This document shows, piece by piece, positions 45,583 through 53,000 of a DNA stretch of 57,057 nt. The notes beneath the pieces were generated by a model, which saw only the letters and a program-made list of their open reading frames with translations, was not told the origin of the DNA and did no database searches. The position numbers and the translations under genes are program-made. This DNA comes from CAINDZ01 sp964399195 (GTDB lineage: Bacteria > Krumholzibacteriota > Krumholzibacteriia > LZORAL124-64-63). Location of the stretch: NCBI GenBank assembly GCA_964399195.1, contig CAYNPY010000011.1, forward strand, positions 1 to 57,057, given 5' to 3'. The number at the start of each line of letters is the position of its first letter. Within the stretch, counting starts at the first letter, position 1.

Positions 45583-46827
45583 ATGAGCGAGTTGATCCAC
45601 GACCAGCAGCGCCGGATGGCCCTGCTCAAGCACATGATCCTGCAGCTGCACGGCGGCGAGGCGCCGGACGCCGTGCGCCCGCAGCTGATCCGCCTGCTCG
45701 GGCGGGTGCCCTACGACGAGGTGGTGGCGGTCGAGCAGGAGCTCATCCGCGAGGGGATGCCCACCGAGGAGATCCTCAAGTTCTGCGACCTGCACAAGCT
45801 GGCGCTGAACCCGAGCCTGCTGCCGGAGGAGGAGCGGCCGGTGCCGGCCGGGCATCCCGTCGACACCATGCGCGCGGAGAACCGGGCCCTGGGCTGGGAG
45901 CTGGACGCGGCGCGCGGGCTGCTGGAGCAGGTCGCGGCGCTGGACGAGGGCGCCGACGCGACCGATCTGCTGCACGACCTGCGCGTGCGCTTCAACGCGC
46001 TGATGGACGTTGAGAAGCACTACCTGCGCAAGGAGCACCTGCTGTTCCCCTTCCTGGAGAAGCACGGCATCACCGGGCCGCCGACCGTCATGTGGGGCAA
46101 GCACGACGAGGCGCGCGCGCTGCTGAAGGGCGCCGTCGAGACGCTGGCCGCGGCGCCGGGGGCGACGGCCGGCGAGGCGCGGGCGCTGGCGCCGCTCGTG
46201 CTGGAGCCGGCGCTCGAGGCCGTCGCCGGCATGATCGACAAGGAGCAGCAGATCCTGCTGCCGATGTGCCTGGATGCCTTGGACGAGTCCGAGTGGGGCG
46301 CGATCGCGGCCGGGAGCGACGACCTGGGCTACTGTCTGGTGGTGCCCGAGACGACCTGGCGTCCCGCCGGCGCGGCGGCGGCGACGGAGGCCGGCGGCGA
46401 CGGCCGCGTGCGCCTGCCCTCGGGCTCGTTCACGACCGCGCAGCTGCAGGCCGTGCTCAACACGATCCCCTTCGACATCACCTTCGTCGACGCCGACGAC
46501 ACCGTGCGCTATTTCAGCGAGGGCCGCGAGCGCATCTTCGCGCGCACGCGCGCGATCATCGGGCGCAAGGTCGAGTACTGCCATCCGCCCAAGAGCGTGG
46601 CCATCGTCCAGAAGATCCTCAGCGACTTCCGCGAAGGGCGCGAGTCGCACGCGCAGTTCTGGATCGAACTGGGCGGGAAGTTCCTCTGCATCGAGTACTT
46701 CGCGCTGCGCGACGAGTCCGGGAAGTTCCTGGGCACGCTCGAGGTCAGCCAGGATCTGACCGCCAAGCGCGCGCTGACCGGTCAGCAGCGGCTGCTCAAC
46801 TACGTCAAGGAGGGCGGTCATGAGTGA
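45583..46827 (+). CDS. DUF438 / hemerythrin (HHE) / PAS domain protein
   Basis: Cytoplasmic protein of 414 residues with three parts: DUF438 (about 8-85, including IREGMPTEEILKFCDLH), a hemerythrin-type HHE domain (about 95-245) with the expected iron ligands in KHYLRKEHLLFPFLEKHG and MWGKHDE, and a PAS domain (about 285-405, NTIPFDITFVDADDTV). Such proteins bind oxygen or nitric oxide at a di-iron site and are found in NO-response regulons. An AGGTCGCC-type site precedes the ATG. The stop overlaps the start of the DUF1858-DUF2249 gene by 8 bp, so the two form an operon behind the palindromic site. Confidence 0.9.
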   Translation: MSELIHDQQRRMALLKHMILQLHGGEAPDAVRPQLIRLLGRVPYDEVVAVEQELIREGMPTEEILKFCDLHKLALNPSLLPEEERPVPAGHPVDTMRAENRALGWELDAARGLLEQVAALDEGADATDLLHDLRVRFNALMDVEKHYLRKEHLLFPFLEKHGITGPPTVMWGKHDEARALLKGAVETLAAAPGATAGEARALAPLVLEPALEAVAGMIDKEQQILLPMCLDALDESEWGAIAAGSDDLGYCLVVPETTWRPAGAAAATEAGGDGRVRLPSGSFTTAQLQAVLNTIPFDITFVDADDTVRYFSEGRERIFARTRAIIGRKVEYCHPPKSVAIVQKILSDFREGRESHAQFWIELGGKFLCIEYFALRDESGKFLGTLEVSQDLTAKRALTGQQRLLNYVKEGGHE

Positions 46828-47365
46828 CCGGCCGGCGATCACGCCGCAGATGAAGGTCGGGCAGCTCCTGGACGCGTATCCGGAGCTGGAGGATGTGCTC
46901 ATCGGGATAGCGCCCGAGTTCGCGCGCCTGCGCAACCCGGTGCTGCGCCAGACCGTGGCGCGCGTGACCTCGCTGCAGCAGGCCGCGCAGGTGGGCGGCG
47001 TAGGGCTGGGCGACCTGATCGCGCGCCTGCGGGCGGCCGCCGGCTGCGGCGACGCGCCCGACGGCGAACCGGCGGCCGACGCCGGCGGGACGGCCGCGGG
47101 CGCCGGCGCGGCGTCGCGACCCGGCTGGGTGGACCGCGTGGCGGTGGTCGGCCGCGACGACGCCCGCGCCGACATCGACGCCGGTGAGCACCCCCTGCCG
47201 CGCGTGATGGCCGCCGTCGGCAGGCTCGAGCCGGGCCAGGCCCACCTGCTGGTCACGCCCTTCGTGCCGGCGCCGCTGCTGGACAAGGTGCGCGGCCTGG
47301 GCCTGGTGGTCTGGACCGAGCAGGCGGGCCCGCGGGAGTTCCGCAACCTGATCGCGCGCCCGTAG
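46820..47365 (+). CDS. DUF1858-DUF2249 domain protein
   Basis: Cytoplasmic protein of 181 residues joining two small domains often found with hemerythrins and NO-response genes. DUF1858 (about residues 5-65, ITPQMKVGQLLDAYPELEDVL with FARLRNPVLRQTVARVTSL) and DUF2249 (about 115-178, with PLPRVMAAVGRLEPGQAHLLV) are both complete, connected by an Ala/Gly-rich linker. DUF2249 is related to TusA-like folds. It overlaps the preceding hemerythrin gene by 8 bp, supporting a joint role in nitrogen-oxide or redox handling. Its exact activity is not known. Confidence 0.88.
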   Translation: MSDRPAITPQMKVGQLLDAYPELEDVLIGIAPEFARLRNPVLRQTVARVTSLQQAAQVGGVGLGDLIARLRAAAGCGDAPDGEPAADAGGTAAGAGAASRPGWVDRVAVVGRDDARADIDAGEHPLPRVMAAVGRLEPGQAHLLVTPFVPAPLLDKVRGLGLVVWTEQAGPREFRNLIARP

Positions 47366-47381
47366 CGGATCGGCCGCCGGG

Positions 47382-47410
47382 TTGCCCGGCCCGGCGCCGG
47401 GGGCTATCCT
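47382..47410 (+). promoter_or_regulatory. Candidate promoter of the coiled-coil protein gene
   Basis: TTGCCC (47382-47387), 17 bp, then TATCCT (47405-47410). The boxes match consensus at about 4/6 each. Leader of about 75 nt to the ATG. Confidence 0.5.
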
Positions 47411-47491
47411 TGACTCTCCGAACGAGCGAATGTCGCCGTCCGCGTGCGACGCCCCCCGGGGCGCCCGGCGGCGAGCCACGGGGGTGGACCG

Positions 47492-48313
47492 ATGATGCGC
47501 ATGATGTTCCTGCTGCTGGTGTTCGTGAACGTTGCCGCGACGACGGCCGCGCAGACCGGCTGGGCGCCGGCCGACACCGTCGCCGCGCCGGTCGAGCTGC
47601 CGGCGCGACCCGTGCCGGCGCAACCGGTGCCGGCGTCGGAGCCCGAGACCGTGACGACGCCGAAGCTGACGCCGGTGCCGGAGGTCGCGCCGGTGTTCAA
47701 CGCCCTGGACGACTCGCTCACGGTGCTGGTGGACTACCGCGCGGAGACCGAGATCCAGCGCGAGCTCCAGAACGCCGTCGCCGAGAAGGCCATCGCCGAG
47801 CGCAACGTCGAGCGCGGCCGCCTGCTCGAGCGGCTGGCCGCCTCGCGCATCGAGATGAAGCACAGCGAGATCAAGGCCCTGGAAGCGCAGATCAAGTTCG
47901 CGAAGGCCGAGAAGAACGCCATGCGGCAGGCCGAGCTGGAAGGAAGGCGCAAGTACGCCGAGAGCGAGAAGCAGCTCCTGGAACGGCGCCGCGACCTGCG
48001 CAAGCGCGAGATCGAGACCGCCCGCGCGGTGCGCGAGTACCACGAGGCCACCGAGAAGACCTGCCGCCTGGAGCTGGACCTGGCCATCTACCGGCGCGAG
48101 CGGGCCGCCATCCCGGGCACGGCCGACCCCGGGGCGGCCGCCGAGTTCTCGCGCCTGCAGGCGGAGATCAACAAGCTCGAGGGCCGCGTGCTGCAGGCGC
48201 AGGTCGAACAGGCGGGCAAGCGGAAGAGCCTGGCGGAACAGGAAGTCCGCCTGGGCAAGGTGCGGCGCGCGGTGTTCGATTCCCAGTTGAAGGTCCTGCA
48301 GGGCGGTCGCTGA
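47492..48313 (+). CDS. Exported coiled-coil protein of unknown function
   Basis: Not recognised as a named family. The 273-residue product has a signal peptide (about 1-20, ending TTAAQ), a Pro/Val-rich segment (about 25-70) and then a long, almost unbroken helical coiled coil (about 85-270), rich in Glu, Arg, Lys and Ala. It carries no enzyme motif. It resembles periplasmic scaffold or adaptor proteins with a rod shape. Two adjacent ATG codons at 47492 and 47495 are possible starts. It converges on the selenoprotein gene with a terminator-like hairpin between. Confidence 0.72.
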   Translation: MMRMMFLLLVFVNVAATTAAQTGWAPADTVAAPVELPARPVPAQPVPASEPETVTTPKLTPVPEVAPVFNALDDSLTVLVDYRAETEIQRELQNAVAEKAIAERNVERGRLLERLAASRIEMKHSEIKALEAQIKFAKAEKNAMRQAELEGRRKYAESEKQLLERRRDLRKREIETARAVREYHEATEKTCRLELDLAIYRRERAAIPGTADPGAAAEFSRLQAEINKLEGRVLQAQVEQAGKRKSLAEQEVRLGKVRRAVFDSQLKVLQGGR

Positions 48314-48315
48314 CC

Positions 48316-48359
48316 GCGGCGCCCGCGTTCCGGAACCCTGCGCGAGAGGCGGGCGCCGC
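48316..48359. terminator. Bidirectional terminator-like inverted repeat
   Basis: A perfect 11-bp inverted repeat (48316-48326 GCGGCGCCCGC with 48349-48359) encloses a 22-nt loop containing the small palindrome GTTCCGGAAC. It fills the whole gap between two convergent stops. Confidence 0.55.
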
Positions 48360-48911
48360 TCAGCGGGCGCCCGCCGCCGATTCCAGCAGCGCCTTCAGCT
48401 CGGCGTAGTTCGTCGCCTCGGACAGCGGATGGTCGGTGAGGTTGTAGACGGCCAGCGGGCGGTTGGCGCCGTCCAGGATGACCACGTCGCGCCACTCGAC
48501 GTCCCAGGTCGTCCAGACCGGCTCGGCGACGGTCTCCTGCAGCCAGGGCAGGTCGCGCCCGGCGGTCATCACCGCGTTGCCCGACTCCTGGCCGGCCGCA
48601 TTGACGCCGAGGATGCGCACGCCGTCGACGCCGCCGGCGGCCAGGTCGTCCTGCATGAGATCGAGATAGCCGAACTGGCTAACGCAGACCCCTCAGGTGG
48701 CGTGGCCGAAGTACCAGGCGGACACCACGCCCAGGTAGTCGCGCGGCGAGACCGGCTGGCCGGCGGTCGCCGAGAACGGGTTCACGTCCACGAGCCGGAA
48801 GTCCGGCATGGGCTGCGAGCCGGGCCGGGCCGGATCGTCGCCGCCGCAGGCCGCGGCCAGGGCGGCCACAGCCAGCGCGGCCAGCAGGCGAACGTCGCGT
48901 CGCCGTCTCAT
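48360..48911 (-). CDS. Selenocysteine-containing redoxin-domain lipoprotein (UGA read as Sec at codon 73)
   Basis: One 183-residue gene that conventional reading splits at an in-frame TGA (48695-48693). Start ATG at 48911 has an AAAGGA site 6-7 nt upstream and overlaps the preceding ATP-grasp stop (ATGA). A short signal peptide ends at a lipobox-like Cys22. The thioredoxin-fold domain begins at PDFRLVDVNP, and the TGA lies directly in its redox motif: SAWYFGHAT-U-GVC-VSQFGY, so U73 and Cys76 form a UxxC in place of CxxC. Downstream the frame continues uninterrupted with normal codon use through a coherent domain to the stop at 48360. A hairpin fitting the bacterial SECIS rules follows the UGA. 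It is probably a periplasmic thiol-redox protein. A sequencing error or recent pseudogene is the alternative, but the exact position argues against it. Confidence 0.88.
48667..48681 (-). promoter_or_regulatory. Candidate bacterial SECIS hairpin
   Basis: On the mRNA, 16 nt separate the UGA from the apical loop. The 5-bp stem UAGCC/GGCUA (48681-48677 with 48671-48667) closes a 5-nt loop AGUUC with G in the second loop position. These values satisfy the published bacterial SECIS search model (distance 16-37 nt, stem 4 bp or more, loop 3-14 nt with a G among the first two nucleotides). It would recruit SelB to insert selenocysteine. Confidence 0.6.
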
Positions 48912-49909
48912 GGGCGGTCCTTTCCGTCGTCGCGCGCGGCCAGGCGCCGGCGATGGCGCCACAGCCCGGCCCGCACCAGCCGGCGCGTGAAGCCCACGTG
49001 CCCGTCAGGGTCCTGCGCCAGGCACATGTCCGCGCCGCCGAAGCCGTCGGGCGGGAAGTAGATGCCGCAGTTCGCGTTGATCTCCAGCATCCAGGGCGTG
49101 CCGTCGGCGTCCACGCGGACGTCGCAGCGCCCGAAACCCGCCCCCTTGAGCGCGACGAACAGCCGCGCCGCCTCGCTCCGCAGGCGCCGCGCGAGCCGCG
49201 CGTCGGTCACCGGCCCGGACGACATGCTGTCGTAGTCGACCCACTTCATCTTCTCGTGCTTGAAGCTCTCGCCCGGAGGAAACGTGTACTGGACCGGCGG
49301 GTAGGTCCGCGGCCGGTCCGGCCGGCCGGGCACCTCGGCCACCAGCACGGTGCACTCGGTGCCTTCGATGAACTCCTCGATCAGCGCCGCGCCGTGGCGG
49401 CGGATCATCTTGTTCGCCTGCCGGCGCAGGCCGGCCTCGCTGACCACGCGCGAGGCGCGGCTCAGGTCGACGCTCGCGTAGCTGCTGTGGTGCTTGACGA
49501 TCAGCGGGAAGCGCAGCCGCGCGGCGGCGCGGGCGATGTCGCTCTCGCGCCGGGCGACCACCCAGGCCGGCGTGGCGATCCCCAGTTGCAGGCACGCGCG
49601 CTTCATCGTCACCCGCGACGGCTCGTAGAACTCCGAGGTGGCGCCGGTGAACGGCACGTTCAGCCGCTCGAGCGCCCGCACGACCTCGATCCCCGGCACG
49701 TCGCACCCCGGCGTGCCGTCGCAGAGGTTGAAGAAGACGTCGAAGCCTTCGCGAACGAGGCGCCGGATGGCGCGGACAGACGTGCCCTTCTCCAGCGTCT
49801 CCACGTGCCAGCTGGCCTCCGGCAGGTACGGGCGCGGGTCGCAGGGCCAGTCGTCGGCGGGGAAGGGCTTGGCGTCGAGATCCTGGGGCGTCAGCAGGCA
49901 GATGCGCAC
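48908..49909 (-). CDS. D-alanine-D-alanine-ligase-like ATP-grasp protein
   Basis: Cytoplasmic ATP-grasp enzyme of 333 residues. The N-terminal part (RICLLTPQDL) holds a Rossmann-like half and the NLCDGTPGCDVPG loop, the central part carries TMKRACLQLGIATP and FPLIVKHHSSYASVDLS for ATP binding, and the C-terminal part has FGRCDVRVDADGTPWMLEINANCG, the metal-binding Glu/Asn site. These match D-Ala-D-Ala ligase relatives, but as a free-standing copy beside a redox lipoprotein its peptide substrate may differ. The start codon is GTG at 49909, chosen because it follows the upstream AAAGG and begins the first strand. Its stop overlaps the selenoprotein ATG, so the two are translationally coupled. 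Confidence 0.87.
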   Translation of the reverse strand: MRICLLTPQDLDAKPFPADDWPCDPRPYLPEASWHVETLEKGTSVRAIRRLVREGFDVFFNLCDGTPGCDVPGIEVVRALERLNVPFTGATSEFYEPSRVTMKRACLQLGIATPAWVVARRESDIARAAARLRFPLIVKHHSSYASVDLSRASRVVSEAGLRRQANKMIRRHGAALIEEFIEGTECTVLVAEVPGRPDRPRTYPPVQYTFPPGESFKHEKMKWVDYDSMSSGPVTDARLARRLRSEAARLFVALKGAGFGRCDVRVDADGTPWMLEINANCGIYFPPDGFGGADMCLAQDPDGHVGFTRRLVRAGLWRHRRRLAARDDGKDRP

Positions 49910-49987
49910 GGGAGGGAGGCCTTTCCGGTTCGGGCCGGGTCGTCGCCGCACGGCGCGTCGCGGAATGCCTGTCGCGCGATCGGCGCC

Positions 49988-50014
49988 GCGGGCGGCCGCC
50001 GTCCGGCCGCCCGC
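49988..50014 (-). terminator. Hairpin terminator after the C25 protease gene
   Basis: A perfect 10-bp inverted repeat (49988-49997 GCGGGCGGCC with 50005-50014) and a 7-nt loop lie 18 nt past the protease stop, before the ATP-grasp gene. No U-tract. Confidence 0.55.
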
Positions 50015-50032
50015 ACGCAAACATAACACATC

Positions 50033-53000
50033 CTACCGCACGAGCACGAGCTTGCGCGTGGCCGTCCCGGCGCCCGCGCCCTCGGCGCGCAGGAAGTACA
50101 CCCCGCTCGCGGCGGCGCGGCCGCCGTCGTCCAGACCGTCCCAGACCACCGTGCGCCAGCCCTCGGCCAGGCGGCCCTCGTAAAGGCTGCGCACGCGCCG
50201 GCCCCGCACGTCGTGCACCGCGAGTTTCACCTCGCGCGCGCCGTCCGCGTACAGGCGCACCGAGACCGACGGGTTGAACGGGTTGGGCCAGGGCAGGTCC
50301 AGGGCCAGCGGCGCGGCGGGCACCGCCGGTCCCGCGACCGTCGCCACCCCGGGCGACGAAAGCACGCCGTCGCGGCGCATGTTGCCCTTGAAGGTCGGCC
50401 AGAACGCCTTGGCCTCGCTGTGCGCGAACGGCAGGTCCCAGACGTGGCAGCGGAAGTCCCAGCCGCCGTACACCAGGTCCACGTCGCCGTCCAGGTCCAG
50501 GTCGGTGATCACCGGCGACGTGCGCACCGGCCCGGTCAGGGTGATCGGGAAGCCGCTCATCGGCTGCCCGTCCGCGTGGTACACGTACAGGTTGTAGGGC
50601 GCGCCGACGTCGCCGCCGCCGATGCCCTGCACGATCTCCGGCACGCCGTCGCCGTCCAGGTCGCCGACGACCGGGCTGGCTTCGCTGGAGCCGGGCAGGT
50701 CGACCGGCCAGCCCGGCCGCACCTGTCCGGAGGTGCCGTCGGCGATCTTGGTGCTGACGACCACCAGCTTGGCGCTGAGCCCCGAGGCGTTGGGGGTGTA
50801 GACGATCTCCAGCCAGCCGTCGTCGTCCAGGTCGGCCAGCGCGGGGCTGGTCACCCATTCGGCGTTGGCCGGGTACGGCATCAGCTTCGGGAAGCCCGGG
50901 TAGTTGGTGCCGTCCTTGCGCACGACAAACAGCCACTGCCAGTTGTCGAAGAACACGAACTCGGGCTGGCCGTCGCCGTCGACGTCGCCGGCGGCGATGT
51001 CGCAGTTCACCGCGCCGTTGACCACCCGCGGGAAGCCGGGCAGGTACGTGCCGTCGTGGCGCAGGGCCAGCAGCCGCTTGGTCCCGGTCGCGTCGTTCTT
51101 CGTGCCGAACACGATGTCGCGCGCGCCGTCCCCGTCGAGGTCGATCAGAGTCGGGCCGCTGCGCGACCACTCGCCCTCGGCGCCGGGCCGCGTGAAGAAG
51201 ATGCCCTGCGTGGCCGGGTTGCCGTCGCCGTCGCGCACCTCGGTGCCGTCGGCATTCCAGGCCCAGACCATGCCATTGACCGTGTTGATCACGATCTCCG
51301 GCTGTCCGTCGCCGTCGATGTCGCCCACCGCCGGCGCGGCCCAGTTGATGGTCGAGCCGGTGGCCGTGTTGAGCGGGCGCGGCCAGCCGGGCAAGTGCGA
51401 GCCGTCGGCGCGGAAGACGTGCACCTTCGGGCCCTGGTTGCGCTGGCAGACGATGAACTCCTTGCCTGGCTGGCCGTCCAGGTCGTGCATCGTCACGGCC
51501 GCCAGCTCCAGCAGCACGCCGTCGGGGAAGGCCGTGAACTGCCCCAGCGTGAGCGCCTGGCCGTCGCCGTCGCGCACCTCGGTGCCGTCGTGGTGCCAGG
51601 CCCAGACCTGGTTGCTGGCCAGCACGATCTCGGGCCGGCCGTTGCCGTCGATGTCGCCGACCGCCAGGGGACCGCTGGTCTCGCCGTCGAAGCCGGCGGG
51701 GAAGCCCTGCAGCTCGCCCGGCGCGGTGGATTTGCTGACGACCGCGGACATCGCGCTAGGCACCCGGGAGGAGTCCAGCGCCGCCACGCGGTAGTGGAAC
51801 GGCGTCAGCTGCGGCAGGCCGCTGTCGGTGTAGGCGCACACGCGCTCGACGACGTCGCGGTTGATCCGCGTCCAGGGCCCGGTCGGGGAGTCCGCGCGGT
51901 AGACCGTGTAGCCGAGGATGCCCGGCCCCGCCGGCGCCTCCCAGGTCAGCAGGATGGCGTCGGGGCCCAGTTCGGTGGAGGCGACCAGCCCGGTCGGCGC
52001 GCCCGGCCGGCCCACCGAGAAGTCGTGCCGCAGCTGCCGGCCGTAGGCGTCGGTCACCAGCAGCCAGGCGCTGCCGCCGCCGGCCGCGCTGGTCAGCGAC
52101 AGCGAGAACGGCGAAGCGGCCTGGCCCTGGCCGAGCAGGCCCAGCGCCGTGAACGCGGCCACCGTATCGTGAAGGACCACGTTCGGATCCTGCGTGCGCA
52201 GGCGCCCGGTCAGCGGGCCGGTGGTGCCGGCGCCGAAGTTGCGCAGGTCGACGGTAACCGCCAGGCGCTCGCCGTCGTCCGGCATCCCGTCGCCGTCGCC
52301 CCACGTCGCGTCCTGCCAGTCCAGCGTGTCGACTTCGGGCTCCGGAGCGTTGAGAACGACCTCGATCTCCGAATACCAGTGGGTGGTGCCCGAGCGCACG
52401 TCCGAACGGAACTTGATCGGGCGGCCGTCGGGCAGACCGGCCGCGAAGTCCACCAGGATCGGCGTCTGGGCGCTGGTCGCCGCGCCGGCCGCGGCGTTGC
52501 TGACGACGACCTCGGTGGTCAGCACCGTCACGCCCGGCGTCGTCGTCGACAGGGCGCCGCGCAGCGATGACGCGGAGGAAGTGCCCGTGTTGAGGTAGGT
52601 GGGCGTGAACGCGATGCGCTCGCCGGCGTCGATGACGCCGTTCCCGTTGCCGATGCTGCCGAGAGTTCCATTGTCGAGCAGCGGCAGGCCGGTGATCTTG
52701 AGGTAGCGTCCCGAAGCGGTGATTGCGATCGAGCCCGTGTAGGCGGCCAGGTTCGGCCCCGTCACCGTCAGGGAGGCGCTGCCCGTGCTCGACAGCAGCA
52801 CCGGCAGCGCGACCTGGCCGGCCGCGTCGGTGGTCGCCCAGGCCAGCGCCTCGCCGGCCTTCTGCAGGCAGACCACGGCCCCGGCCACCGGCGCGCCGCC
52901 GGAGGTGACCGTCACGTTGACCGTCTGCTGGCCCAGCGGCAGCGAGGCCGGCGCCGTCACCGCCAGCGGCTGCGGCGAGGCGCTCCACAGCTGCAGGGCG

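Noticed and set aside
48360..48962. Two separate short genes or a pseudogene with a nonsense mutation
   Set aside because: The frames are in phase, the TGA sits at the redox position of a thioredoxin motif, and the downstream part has no start site of its own with a good ribosome-binding site. Sec readthrough explains all of this better.
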